A DNA stretch of 64,000 nt from Streptomyces viridiviolaceus. Its GTDB lineage: Bacteria; Actinomycetota; Actinomycetes; Streptomycetales; Streptomycetaceae. The notes beneath the pieces are model-generated. The model did not search any database. It saw only the letters and a program-made list of their open reading frames with translations, and had not been told where the DNA came from. The stretch covers positions 377,821 through 441,820 of the forward strand of contig NZ_BMWA01000002.1 in the NCBI RefSeq assembly GCF_014650995.1. Reading direction: 5' to 3'. The first letter of the stretch is position 1. The number at the start of each line of letters is the position of its first letter. Made by a program: the position numbers and the translations under genes. Positions 46,454 through 55,527 of this stretch are shown in pieces.

Positions 46454-46866
46454 GGTGTGCGGGTGTGTGTCCGCGCCGGGGTGTGTTGCCGTGGCGGCGG
46501 TCAGGCGGGCGTCGTGCCTGTGGTTGGGGTGGCTGTGGTGTCGGCGTTGTCTGCGGGGTGTGCGGGTGTGTGTCCGCGCCGGGGTGTGTTGCCGTGGCGG
46601 CGGTCAGGCGGGCGTCGTGTCTGTGGCCGGGGCGGTCGTGGTGTGGGCGTCGGCGGTGTCGTGCCGGGTCGTGTTCGCGTCGGTGTGGTGGCGGTCAGGC
46701 GGGCGTCGTGTCCGTGGTTGGGGTGGTTGTGGTGTCGGCGGTGTCTGCGGGGTGTGCGGGTGTGTGTCCGCGTCGGGGTGCGTTGTCGTGGCGGCGGACA
46801 GGTGAGCGTCGTGTCTGGGGCGGAGGTCGTGGTGCCGGCCGGGTCGTGTCCGCGTCGGCGGTCAGG
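46454..46866. repeat. Compound G/T-rich minisatellite
   Basis: A 63-bp core starting GGTGTGCGGGTGTGTGTCCG occurs at 46454-46516 and 46557-46619 (identical) and at 46751-46813 (about 7 differences), with a partial copy ending at 46710. A 40-bp tail (TGTGGTTGGGGTGG...) follows copies 1 and the partial copy; a longer alternative tail follows copy 2 and, shortened, copy 4. No believable protein is encoded; both strands read as low complexity. It abuts the TPR-like gene stop. Confidence 0.85.
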
Positions 46867-47635
46867 CCGTAGCCGCGCCCGCGGCCGGTGGGGACAGGTG
46901 TCGCGCCAGCCACGTCGGGACCCCGCCGAGCAGCCGGTACAGCCGCCGTGCCTCCTCCCGCAGCCGGGACGCCTCCGGCTCCGACTCCGCGTCGGCGAGC
47001 GACGCCAGCGCGGGGGCCGTACCGACGAGGTAGCCCAGTTCCTCACGGATCCGCAGCGACTCGGCGAAGCCGTGCCGTGCCTCGGCCAGCTCACCGTCCC
47101 GCAGCGCGAGCCCCGCCAGATGCCGCCAGGTGAACGACAGCAGCAGCGGGTCGGCGTGCGCGGTCGCCCCGGCATGGGCCCGCCGGTACGCCGCGCGGGC
47201 GGCCTGCGGCGACCGCGTGAGGTTCTCCGCGAGCAGCCCTCGCCGGAAGTCCAGCAGCGCCCGCCCCCGCGCCCCCGGCGCGATCAGCGCCGCCGCCCGG
47301 CCGAGCGCGGCCCGCGCCTCGTCGGCCCGGTCGCGCACGCCGTGCAGGGTGGCCGCGTAGGCGAGCTGCCCGCGTTCACAAGCGGCGGCCCCGCGCTCGT
47401 CGTCGCCGTGGGCCAGCGCCTCGGCGGTGCGCAGCGCGTCCTCGGCCTCCTCCCAGCCCTGCTCGGTGTACAGACACCGCTCGACCAGCAGCGCGGCCCG
47501 CTGGAGCGCGGTGGCCGCGGTGACCGGCTGCAACAGGGCCGCGGCGTCGGCCCAGCAGGCGCGCGAACGCAGCCGCCATACCGCGGTCTGGAGCGGATCG
47601 TCACCCTCGGTCGTTCCCCAACCAGAACCAGCCAT
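46862..47635 (-). CDS. TPR-like helical repeat protein
   Basis: A 257-residue all-helical soluble protein made of degenerate tetratricopeptide-like repeats (for example AAACERGQLAYAATLHGVRD, LLLSFTWRHLAGLALRDGEL, EARHGFAESLRIREELGYLV). It resembles the TPR part of large Streptomyces LuxR/SARP regulators but has no DNA-binding domain. Likely a protein-protein interaction module. ATG 47635; the frame is open upstream. Its stop lies in the last unit of the adjoining minisatellite. Confidence 0.72.
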   Translation of the reverse strand: MAGSGWGTTEGDDPLQTAVWRLRSRACWADAAALLQPVTAATALQRAALLVERCLYTEQGWEEAEDALRTAEALAHGDDERGAAACERGQLAYAATLHGVRDRADEARAALGRAAALIAPGARGRALLDFRRGLLAENLTRSPQAARAAYRRAHAGATAHADPLLLSFTWRHLAGLALRDGELAEARHGFAESLRIREELGYLVGTAPALASLADAESEPEASRLREEARRLYRLLGGVPTWLARHLSPPAAGAATA

Positions 47636-47767
47636 GGCGGAATACGCCACGTCGCCCTCCCCAAGCACGCCATCGAGCCGTCGAGTGGTGGCGGCATCTC
47701 AGCACGAATCCCGCCGCCCGGCCAAGAGGATGGGTGAAAAATTTCACAAGGTTCTGCCGCGGGCGCC

Positions 47768-47791
47768 CCGCCGCCCAAGCCCGGGCGGCGG
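47768..47791. terminator. Hairpin terminator
   Basis: Perfect 9-bp stem CCGCCGCCC / GGGCGGCGG with a 6-base loop, about 100 bp downstream of the pucR stop and upstream of the TPR-like gene. Confidence 0.5.
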
Positions 47792-47888
47792 AACCGGGCA
47801 TGGGAACGTTTGCCCTGTTGATCGCTTGTAGTGATGATCGTCAGGTGAACCGAGGCCGTGCGTACGGCAGTCGCACCACGGTCCGACG

Positions 47889-49589
47889 TCAGCTCATGCG
47901 CAAGGCCAGGAAGAAGTCCAGCTTGTCCTCCAGGCGCGACAGGTCACGGCCCGTCAGCTGCTCGATCCTCCCCACCCGGTAGCGCAGCGTGTTGACGTGC
48001 AGGTGGAGCCGGGTCGCGCAGCGCGTCCAGGAGCCGTCGCAGTCGAGGAACGCCTCCAGGGTCGGGATCAGCTCGGCGCGGTGGCGGCGGTCGTAGTCCC
48101 GCAGGGGGTCCAGCAGGCGGGCGGTGAACGCACGGCGCACGTCGTCGGGGACGAAGGGCAGCAGCAGCACGTGCGAGGCCAGCTCCTGGTGGCCCGCCGC
48201 GCAGACCCGGCCCGGACGGGCGGCGGCCACGCGCCGGGCGTGCCGGGCCTCTTCCAGCGCGCCGCGCAGCCCCTCCGCCGAGTGCACGGCCGCGCTGACG
48301 CCGAGCGTGAGGCGGCCGTCGCCGTCCAGGCCGGCCGTCAGCGGGTCCCGTACGGCTTCCAGCAGCGCGTCGGCGAGGATCCCGGTCTCCGAGCCGTCGT
48401 GCTCGCTGGAGACCGCCGGGAGCGGTACCAGCGCGATGGCCTCGTCCCCGGCGTGCGCGACGGCGATGCGGTCGGAGTGCTCGGGCCCGGTGGACAGCGG
48501 GTCGACCAGGATCTCCTCCAGCAGCGCCTGGGCGACCGGGCCGGCCTCGGTCTCGCCGTCCGCCCACTCGACGCGGGCCACGACGACCTGCCAGTGCGGG
48601 GCGGCGCCGAGGCCCGGCAGCAGCACCGGCGCCGCGACCCGCAGCCGGGCCGCGATCTCGGCGGGCGCCGCGCCCGTCTGCACCAGCTCCAGCACCTCCT
48701 GCGCGAGCCGGCGGCGCACCGTGCGCGCCGCGTCCCGCCGGTCCCGCTCGACCGCGATCAGCTGGGTGACGCCGTACAGCAGGTCCAGCCGCTCCTCGGC
48801 CCAGTCCCCGGCGTCCGCCTCCACGGCCAGCAGCCAGTCGGACAGCACCGTCTCGCGCACGTCCCGCGCGGCCTGCGCGGTACGGCCCCCCGCAGCCGCC
48901 GCTGGGCGGTGCCCCCAGCTGCGCACGGGGAAGAGGCTGTACGTCGTCCCGCCCAGCGCCACCCGGTGCGGGGCCCGCCGGCCCGCGCGGGTGGCGGCGA
49001 GGTGCTCCCCGGCCAGCTTCGCGCACACGTCGGCGGGCAGCGCCGGACCCGCGGCCTTCGGGCCCGCTATCGGGCGCCCGGTCGGCGACAGCACCCAGGC
49101 CCGCAGGTCCAGATCGGAGCCGAGCAGGTCCAGGACCACGTCGGGGCCGCCGCCCGCCGGTCCGGAGGTCATCATCCGGCGGTGCCGGTCCACTACGGCC
49201 GCGAGGTCTCCGGCGCGCTCGCCGGAGACCTGCCGCACGACGTGCTCGGTGATGCTCGCGAACGCCACCGACTCGTTCACCGCGAACAGCGGCAGCCGGT
49301 GCCGCGCGCACGCCACCACCAGGTCCTCCGGCACGTCCCCCAGCTCCGCCTCGCCGGCGGCCAGGGCCGCCACGCCGGCCTGCACCAGGATGCGTACGAA
49401 CGGCTCGGAGTCGTCGGCGTCCCGGCGCCAGGCCAGGCCCGTCAGCACCAGTTCCCCGCCCGCCAGGTACCGGCTGGGGTCCCGGAGGTCGGTGGTCATG
49501 ACGCCCCGTACGGCGCGGTCCAGCTCGTCCTCGCCGCCGAGCAGCTTGAGGCCCAGCGCGTCGGTGTCCAGCAGTGCGCGCAGCCGCAT
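47889..49589 (-). CDS. pucR: PucR-family regulator of purine catabolism
   Basis: A 566-residue regulator. The N-terminal PucR domain (about 5-130: VRGVMTTDLRDPSRYLAGGELVLTGLAW) senses purine breakdown products; a GGDEF-related central region (about 290-430) follows; the C-terminal PucR_C helix-turn-helix (505-560) reads CATRLHLHVNTLRYRVGRIE. In Bacillus PucR controls xanthine dehydrogenase and allantoin genes. It is divergent from the xanthine dehydrogenase operon, with about 370 bp between, which should hold the controlled promoters. Confidence 0.92.
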   Translation of the reverse strand: MRLRALLDTDALGLKLLGGEDELDRAVRGVMTTDLRDPSRYLAGGELVLTGLAWRRDADDSEPFVRILVQAGVAALAAGEAELGDVPEDLVVACARHRLPLFAVNESVAFASITEHVVRQVSGERAGDLAAVVDRHRRMMTSGPAGGGPDVVLDLLGSDLDLRAWVLSPTGRPIAGPKAAGPALPADVCAKLAGEHLAATRAGRRAPHRVALGGTTYSLFPVRSWGHRPAAAAGGRTAQAARDVRETVLSDWLLAVEADAGDWAEERLDLLYGVTQLIAVERDRRDAARTVRRRLAQEVLELVQTGAAPAEIAARLRVAAPVLLPGLGAAPHWQVVVARVEWADGETEAGPVAQALLEEILVDPLSTGPEHSDRIAVAHAGDEAIALVPLPAVSSEHDGSETGILADALLEAVRDPLTAGLDGDGRLTLGVSAAVHSAEGLRGALEEARHARRVAAARPGRVCAAGHQELASHVLLLPFVPDDVRRAFTARLLDPLRDYDRRHRAELIPTLEAFLDCDGSWTRCATRLHLHVNTLRYRVGRIEQLTGRDLSRLEDKLDFFLALRMS

Positions 49590-49755
49590 TCTCGTCGCCG
49601 CCGTTCTTTGTCTCGAAATGTTCTCTTGGTCGTGATGGGCCCTGGGAAGGGGCCCGTTTCGGCGGGCCGGCGAGCGCTGCCCGCCTGCTTCCGAGCTGTG
49701 TTCCAGGTCACGCCGTCGTGTCGCGCGTTTCCAGAGGAAGACAAGGAGGTTACTG

Positions 49756-49857
49756 ATGACCTCCGTTCATACGAATCTACAAGATGCCCGGCCTGGCCAG
49801 CCAACTCCTTCATGGTTTCTGCGACTGACCCCGGTGGAGCACAGGACGGTGTACTGA
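49756..49857 (+). CDS. 33-residue leader ORF upstream of xanthine dehydrogenase
   Basis: ATG 49756 has GGAGG six bases before it, the best ribosome site in the pucR-xdh spacer, and opens a 33-codon frame (MTSVHTNLQDARPGQPTPSW then 13 more residues) ending at TGA 49857, about 100 bp before the FAD subunit start. It may be a leader peptide or a small protein; no family recognised. Confidence 0.5.
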   Translation: MTSVHTNLQDARPGQPTPSWFLRLTPVEHRTVY

Positions 49858-49954
49858 GCCCACTCCACGTGAACAGCACATGAACGAGCCGGGCCCGCCG
49901 CACACGGATTGGCTCAATCTGTACGACCCCATCAGACGAAGAAGAGAGCCGGTC

Positions 49955-50845
49955 ATGGACTTCCTTCGCCCCGCCAGCTGGGAGGAGGCGCTCGCCGCCA
50001 AGGCCGAGCACCCCACCGCTGTGCCGATCGCGGGTGGCACCGACGTGATGGTCGAGATCAACTTCGACCACCGCCGGCCCGAGTACCTCATGGACCTCAA
50101 CCGCATCGGCGACCTCACCGAGTGGGAGGTCGGCGAGGACACCGTACGGCTCGGTGCCTCCGTGCCCTACACGAGGATCATGGAGAACCTGGACACCGAG
50201 CTGCCGGGTCTCGCCCTCGCCTCGCACACGGTCGCCTCCCCGCAGATCCGTAACCGCGGCGGCGTGGGCGGGAACCTCGGCACCGCCTCCCCGGCCGGCG
50301 ACGCCCACCCGGCGCTGCTCGCCGCCGGTGCCGAGGTCGAGGTCGAGTCGGTGCGCGGGGCGCGCCGCATCCCGATCGACGAGTTCTACACCGGTGTGAA
50401 GCGCAACGCGCTGGCACCCGACGAGCTGATCCGCGCCGTCCACGTCAAGAAGGCCGACGGCCCCCAGCAGTTCTCCAAGGTCGGCACCCGCAACGCCATG
50501 GTCATCGCCGTGTGCGCGTTCGGCCTGGCCCTGCACCCCGAGACCCGCACGGTCCGCACCGGCATCGGCTCGGCGGCACCCACGCCCGTCCGCGCGAAGG
50601 CCGCCGAGGAGTTCCTGAACGCGGCGCTCGAAGAGGGCGGCTTCTGGGACAACGGAAAGATCATCACCCCGTCGGTCGCCAAGCAGTTCGCGGACCTGTG
50701 CTCCGCCGCCTGCAACCCGATCGACGACGTCCGGGGCACCGCGAGCTACCGCCGGCACGCGGTCGGCGTCATGGCCCGCCGGACGCTGACCTGGACCTGG
50801 GAGTCGTACCGCGGCACCCGCCGCGCCGCAAAGGGAGCTGCGTAA
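49955..50845 (+). CDS. xdhB: Xanthine dehydrogenase FAD-binding subunit
   Basis: A 296-residue medium subunit (E. coli XdhB / CoxM type). The FAD site is AVPIAGGTDVMVEIN and SPQIRNRGGVGGNLGTASPAGD; the C-terminal CO-dehydrogenase flavoprotein domain follows (about 185-290). It passes electrons from the iron-sulphur subunit to NAD or another acceptor. ATG 49955 starts MDFLRPASWEEALA; the frame is open further upstream without similarity. First main gene of a tightly packed three-gene operon: its TAA overlaps the next ATG by one base. Confidence 0.93.
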   Translation: MDFLRPASWEEALAAKAEHPTAVPIAGGTDVMVEINFDHRRPEYLMDLNRIGDLTEWEVGEDTVRLGASVPYTRIMENLDTELPGLALASHTVASPQIRNRGGVGGNLGTASPAGDAHPALLAAGAEVEVESVRGARRIPIDEFYTGVKRNALAPDELIRAVHVKKADGPQQFSKVGTRNAMVIAVCAFGLALHPETRTVRTGIGSAAPTPVRAKAAEEFLNAALEEGGFWDNGKIITPSVAKQFADLCSAACNPIDDVRGTASYRRHAVGVMARRTLTWTWESYRGTRRAAKGAA

Positions 50846-51420
50846 TGCGCGTCAACTTCACTGTCAACGGACGTCCGCAGGAGGCCGACGACGTGTGGGA
50901 GGGCGAGTCCCTCCTCTACGTCCTGCGCGAGCGCCTGGGCCTGCCCGGCTCCAAGAACGCCTGTGAACAGGGGGAGTGCGGCTCCTGCACGGTCCGCCTG
51001 GACGGTGTGCCGGTGTGTTCCTGCCTGGTCGCGGCCGGACAGGCGCAGGGCCGCGAGGTCGTCACCGTGGAGGGCCTGGCGGACTTCGCCAAGCAGCGCG
51101 CCTGCGGGACCGGATCCTGCGGCGGCACCTCGCTGGACGAGGCCAAGCGGTGGGAGGCCGACGGCACCGACTCGCAGACCGGCGAGGGCACCGAACTCGC
51201 CCCCATCCAGCAGGCGTTCATCGACGCCGGCGCCGTCCAGTGCGGCTTCTGCACGCCGGGCCTGCTGGTCGCCGCCGACGAGATGCTGGAGCGCAACCCG
51301 AACCCGACCGACGCGGACATCCGCGAGGCCCTGTCGGGCAACCTGTGCCGGTGCACGGGCTACGAGAAGATCATGGACGCGGTCCGCCTCGCGGCCGCCC
51401 GGCAGTCCGAGGGGGTCTGA
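50845..51420 (+). CDS. Xanthine dehydrogenase 2Fe-2S subunit
   Basis: A 191-residue small subunit (CoxS type) carrying two 2Fe-2S clusters. The N-terminal plant-ferredoxin-like cluster uses CEQGECGSC plus a later Cys (DGVPVCSC); the C-terminal one uses QCGFCTPG and NLCRCTGYEKI. Between the two domains (about 85-130) is an insertion of some 35 residues containing ACGTGSCGGTS, longer than in most small subunits. Electrons run from the molybdenum site through these clusters to the FAD subunit. The next gene begins two bases after its stop. Confidence 0.93.
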   Translation: MRVNFTVNGRPQEADDVWEGESLLYVLRERLGLPGSKNACEQGECGSCTVRLDGVPVCSCLVAAGQAQGREVVTVEGLADFAKQRACGTGSCGGTSLDEAKRWEADGTDSQTGEGTELAPIQQAFIDAGAVQCGFCTPGLLVAADEMLERNPNPTDADIREALSGNLCRCTGYEKIMDAVRLAAARQSEGV

Positions 51421-51422
51421 GC

Positions 51423-53807
51423 ATGGCTGCCAACGGTGCTCCCACCAAAATCACGCAGGGTTCCCAGACCAAGGGCGGCATCGGCGAGTCCACGCTCCGC
51501 CCGGACGGCACCCTCAAGGTCACCGGCGAGTTCGCGTACTCGTCGGACATGTGGCACGAGGACATGCTCTGGGGCCAGATCCTGCGCTCCACGGTCGCGC
51601 ACGCCGAGATCGTGTCGATCGACACCGGCGAGGCCCTCGCGATGCCGGGCGTGTACGCCGTCATGACGTACGACGACCTGCCGACCGACGTGAGGAACTA
51701 CGGCCTGGAGATCCAGGACACCCCGGTCCTCGCCCACGGCAAGGTCCGCCACCACGGCGAGCCGGTCGCCATCGTCGCCGCCGACCACCCGGAGACCGCG
51801 CGCCGCGCCGCCGCCAAGATCAAGGTGGAGTACAGGGAGCTGCCCGTCATCACCGACGAGGCCTCGGCCACCGCCCCCGACGCGATCCTCGTCCACGAGA
51901 ACCGCGACGACCACCACATCGGTCACGTCCCGCACCCCAACATCGTGCACCGCCAGCCGATCGTCCGCGGCAACGCCGACGAGGCGGCGAAGCGCGCCGA
52001 CGTGATCGTCAAGGGCGAGTACTACTTCGGCATGCAGGACCAGGCCTTCCTGGGCCCCGAGTCCGGCCTCGCGGTGCCGGCCGAGGACGGCGGCGTCGAC
52101 CTGTACATCGCCACCCAGTGGCTGCACAGCGACCTGCGCCAGATCGCGCCCGTGCTCGGCCTGCCCGAGGACAAGGTGCGCATGACGCTCTCCGGCGTCG
52201 GCGGCGCCTTCGGCGGGCGCGAGGACCTGTCGATGCAGATCCACGCCTGCCTGCTGGCGCTGCGCACCGGCAAGCCGGTCAAGATCGTCTACAACCGCTT
52301 CGAGTCCTTCTTCGGCCACGTCCACCGCCACCCGGCGAAGCTCCACTACGAGCACGGCGCCACCAAGGACGGCAAGCTCACGCACATGAAGTGCCGGATC
52401 GTCCTGGACGGCGGCGCCTACGCCTCCGCCTCCCCGGCGGTCGTCGGCAACGCCTCCTCCCTGTCCGTCGGCCCGTACGTGATCGACGACGTGGACATCG
52501 AGGCCATCGCCCTCTACAGCAACAACCCGCCCTGCGGCGCCATGCGCGGCTTCGGCGCGGTCCAGGCGTGCTTCGCCTACGAGGCGCAGATGGACAAGCT
52601 GGCGAAGAAGCTCGGCATGGACCCGGTGGAATTCCGGCAGCTGAACGCGATGGAGCAGGGGACCATCATGCCGACCGGGCAGCCGGTCGACTCCCCGGCC
52701 CCGGTCGCCGAACTGCTGCGCCGCGTCAAGGCGATGCCGATGCCGCCGGAGCGCCAGTGGGAGTCCAGCGAGGGCGCCGACGTACGGCAGCTGCCCGGCG
52801 GCCTGTCCAACACCACGCACGGCGAGGGCGTCGTCCGCGGGGTCGGCTACGCGGTCGGCATCAAGAACGTCGGCTTCTCCGAGGGCTTCGACGACTACTC
52901 CACCGCCAAGGTGCGCATGGAGGTCATCAACGGGGAGCCCGTCGCGACCGTGCACACCGCGATGGCGGAGGTCGGCCAGGGCGGCGTCACCGTCCACGCG
53001 CAGATCGCCCGCACCGAGCTGGGCGTCACGCAGGTGACGATCCACCCGGCCGACACGCAGGTCGGCTCGGCCGGTTCGACCTCGGCCTCCCGGCAGACGT
53101 ACGTCACCGGCGGCGCCGTGAAGAACGCCTGCGAGCTGGTCCGCGAGAAGGTCCTGGAGATCGGGCGCCGCAAGTTCGGCTCCTACCACCCCGCCTGGGC
53201 CACCGCCGAACTCCTGCTGGAGGGCGGCAAGGTCGTCACCGACGGCGGCGAGGTCCTCTCCGACCTGGTGGACGTCCTCGGCGACGAGGCCGTCGAGGTC
53301 GAGGAGGAGTGGCGGCACCGGCCGACCGAGGCCTTCGACCTGCGCACCGGCCAGGGCAACGGCCACGTGCAGTACTCCTTCGCCGCGCACCGCGCCGTCG
53401 TCGAGGTCGACACCGAGCTCGGCCTGGTCAAGGTCATCGAGCTGGCCTGCGCCCAGGACGTCGGCAAGGCCCTCAACCCGCTCTCCGTCATCGGGCAGAT
53501 CCAGGGCGGCACGATCCAGGGCATGGGCATCGCGGTGATGGAGGAGATCGTCGTCGATCCCAGGACCGCGAAGGTCAGGAACCCGTCCTTCACCGACTAC
53601 CTGCTCCCGACCATCCTCGACACGCCGACCATCCCGGTCGACGTGCTCGAACTCGCGGACGAGCACGCCCCGTACGGGCTGCGCGGCATCGGTGAGGCAC
53701 CCACCCTGTCGTCGACGCCGGCGGTCCTCGCGGCCATCCGGAACGCGACCGGACTCGCGCTGGACCGGACGCCGGTACGCCCGGAGCACCTGACCGGAAC
53801 GGCGTGA
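51423..53807 (+). CDS. xdhA: Xanthine dehydrogenase molybdenum subunit
   Basis: A 794-residue catalytic subunit that hydroxylates hypoxanthine and xanthine to urate. Domain order: aldehyde oxidase/xanthine dehydrogenase a/b hammerhead (about 25-140), then the molybdopterin-binding domains with GVGGAFGGRED, AMRGFGAVQA, VGQGGVTVHAQIA and the C-terminal GIGEAPTLSST holding the catalytic Glu. FGHVHRHP and the Arg of AMRGFG line the purine site. The Mo cofactor needs the XdhC factor encoded 1.7 kb downstream. A strong terminator follows. Confidence 0.94.
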   Translation: MAANGAPTKITQGSQTKGGIGESTLRPDGTLKVTGEFAYSSDMWHEDMLWGQILRSTVAHAEIVSIDTGEALAMPGVYAVMTYDDLPTDVRNYGLEIQDTPVLAHGKVRHHGEPVAIVAADHPETARRAAAKIKVEYRELPVITDEASATAPDAILVHENRDDHHIGHVPHPNIVHRQPIVRGNADEAAKRADVIVKGEYYFGMQDQAFLGPESGLAVPAEDGGVDLYIATQWLHSDLRQIAPVLGLPEDKVRMTLSGVGGAFGGREDLSMQIHACLLALRTGKPVKIVYNRFESFFGHVHRHPAKLHYEHGATKDGKLTHMKCRIVLDGGAYASASPAVVGNASSLSVGPYVIDDVDIEAIALYSNNPPCGAMRGFGAVQACFAYEAQMDKLAKKLGMDPVEFRQLNAMEQGTIMPTGQPVDSPAPVAELLRRVKAMPMPPERQWESSEGADVRQLPGGLSNTTHGEGVVRGVGYAVGIKNVGFSEGFDDYSTAKVRMEVINGEPVATVHTAMAEVGQGGVTVHAQIARTELGVTQVTIHPADTQVGSAGSTSASRQTYVTGGAVKNACELVREKVLEIGRRKFGSYHPAWATAELLLEGGKVVTDGGEVLSDLVDVLGDEAVEVEEEWRHRPTEAFDLRTGQGNGHVQYSFAAHRAVVEVDTELGLVKVIELACAQDVGKALNPLSVIGQIQGGTIQGMGIAVMEEIVVDPRTAKVRNPSFTDYLLPTILDTPTIPVDVLELADEHAPYGLRGIGEAPTLSSTPAVLAAIRNATGLALDRTPVRPEHLTGTA

Positions 53808-53812
53808 CAGAC

Positions 53813-53857
53813 CTCCGGGCGGCGCACGGAACGTCACACACTCCGCGCCGCCCGGAG
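53813..53857 (+). terminator. Hairpin terminator of the xanthine dehydrogenase operon
   Basis: Perfect 13-bp stem CTCCGGGCGGCGC / GCGCCGCCCGGAG with a 19-base loop, six bases after the stop. Confidence 0.75.
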
Positions 53858-54009
53858 CACACCCCCACGGGTCCGCTCCGCTCGCGGCCCTGGAAGCACC
53901 ACCACTCATACGTTCGTCTCGGGCCGTCCCCCGGGTCGTGCACATCCCAAATCCCGCAGCCGCAAGGACGGCCGAGCGGGTGCCCCTTTGAACCTTGGGA
54001 GACGGCACC

Positions 54010-55476
54010 ATGACCCAGCAGTCAGTGGAGCCCACGACCGCCGCCGAGGACGCGGGTGCGGGTTCCCGCATCCCGGCCGGCCGGTCGTGGCTCGACCGCT
54101 ACTTTCACATATCCCACCGGGGATCCACAGTCGCGCGTGAGGTGCGCGGCGGCGTCACGACCTTCATGGCGATGGCGTACATCCTGCTGCTCAACCCCGT
54201 CATTCTGTCCGGCGAGGACGTGGCCGGGGACACCCTGGGCCAGAAGGCCCTGATCACGGCGACCGCGTTCGGCGCGGCCTTCACCACCCTGCTCATGGGC
54301 TTCGTCGGCAAGGTGCCGCTCGCCCTCGCCGCCGGCCTGTCCGTGTCCGGCGTGCTCGCCGCCCAGGTCGTGCCCAGCATGACGTGGCCCCAGGCCATGG
54401 GCATGTGTGTGGCCTACGGTGTCGTGATCATGCTGCTGGTCGTCACCGGCCTACGCGAAATGATCATGAACGCGATCCCGTTGCCGCTCAAGCACGGCAT
54501 CACCATGGGCATCGGCCTGTTCATCGCCTTCATCGGCCTGGTCAAGGCCGGTTTCGTCGGCCGCAACCCGGCGCCCGGCGGCGGTCCCGTCATCCTCGGT
54601 CCCGGCGGCGAGCTCGCCGGCTGGCCGGTGCTCCTCTTCGCCGCCACGCTGCTGCTGATCTTCGCTCTCCAGGCCCGCAACATCCCCGGCGCCATCCTCA
54701 TCGGCATCATCGGCGGCACCGTCGTCGCGGCAGTCCTGAACGCGGCCGGCGTCATCGACGCCAAGCAGTGGGTGAACGGCGCCCCCGAGCTGCACGGCAG
54801 CCCCGTGTCGATGCCCGACTTCTCCCTCTTCGGCGAGGTGTCCTTCAGCGGCTGGGGCGACGTCGGCGTCATGACCGTCTCGGTGATCGTCTTCACCCTG
54901 GTCCTGGCCGGTTTCTTCGACGCGATGGCCACCATCATCGGCGTCGGCACCGAGGCCAACCTCGCCGACGACAAGGGCCGTATGCCGGGCCTGTCCAAGG
55001 CCCTGTTCATCGACGGTGCCGGCGGTGTGGTCGGCGGTGTCTCGGGCGGCTCCGGCCAGACCGTCTTCGTCGAGTCCGCGACCGGCGTCGGGGAGGGTGC
55101 CCGAACGGGCTTCTCCTCCGTCGTCACCGGACTGTTCTTCGCCGCCTGCCTCTTCTTCACCCCGATCACCGCGATCGTCCCGCAGGAGGTCGCCTCCGCG
55201 GCCCTCGTCGTCATCGGCGCCATGATGATGATGAACGCCCGGCACGTCGACTGGGCCGACCGCGCCACCGCGATCCCGGTGTTCCTGACCGTGGTGATCA
55301 TGCCGTTCACGTACTCCATCACTCCCGGAGTCGCGGCCGGCGTCATCTCCTACGTGGCCATCAAGGTCGCCCAGGGCAAGGCCCGGGAGATCGGCGCCTT
55401 CATGTGGGCCCTCACGGCGATCTTCCTCGTCTACTTCGCCCTCAACCCGATCGAGAGCTGGCTGGGCGTGCACTAG
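54010..55476 (+). CDS. Purine permease, AzgA/NCS2 type
   Basis: A 488-residue transporter with 13-14 transmembrane segments, of the adenine/guanine/hypoxanthine group of NCS2. EVRGGVTTFMAMAYILLLNP is the hallmark first helix, LAAGLSVSGVLA the helix 3 region, FFDAMATIIGVG and SGGSGQTVFVESATGVGEG the substrate-site helices. It would import purine bases by proton symport for the dehydrogenase encoded upstream. ATG 54010. It has its own spacer of 200 bp after the operon terminator, so probably its own promoter. Confidence 0.92.
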   Translation: MTQQSVEPTTAAEDAGAGSRIPAGRSWLDRYFHISHRGSTVAREVRGGVTTFMAMAYILLLNPVILSGEDVAGDTLGQKALITATAFGAAFTTLLMGFVGKVPLALAAGLSVSGVLAAQVVPSMTWPQAMGMCVAYGVVIMLLVVTGLREMIMNAIPLPLKHGITMGIGLFIAFIGLVKAGFVGRNPAPGGGPVILGPGGELAGWPVLLFAATLLLIFALQARNIPGAILIGIIGGTVVAAVLNAAGVIDAKQWVNGAPELHGSPVSMPDFSLFGEVSFSGWGDVGVMTVSVIVFTLVLAGFFDAMATIIGVGTEANLADDKGRMPGLSKALFIDGAGGVVGGVSGGSGQTVFVESATGVGEGARTGFSSVVTGLFFAACLFFTPITAIVPQEVASAALVVIGAMMMMNARHVDWADRATAIPVFLTVVIMPFTYSITPGVAAGVISYVAIKVAQGKAREIGAFMWALTAIFLVYFALNPIESWLGVH

Positions 55477-55527
55477 CCGCTCCCACGGGAACCCTTCTCA
55501 CAACCACCCGTCAAAGGAGACCGACAG

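Noticed and set aside
46454..46866. Repeats considered as a CRISPR array
   Set aside because: Units are 63 bp with repeated tails between them, not short identical repeats with unique spacers, and there are no cas genes.
46501..47175. Minus-strand frame through the minisatellite as a Thr/Arg-rich protein
   Set aside because: Translation is low complexity, overlaps the TPR-like gene in another frame and lacks a ribosome site.
51360..54071. 903-codon minus-strand open frame opposite the molybdenum subunit
   Set aside because: Shadow of the xanthine dehydrogenase gene caused by GC-rich third positions; no motif seen.
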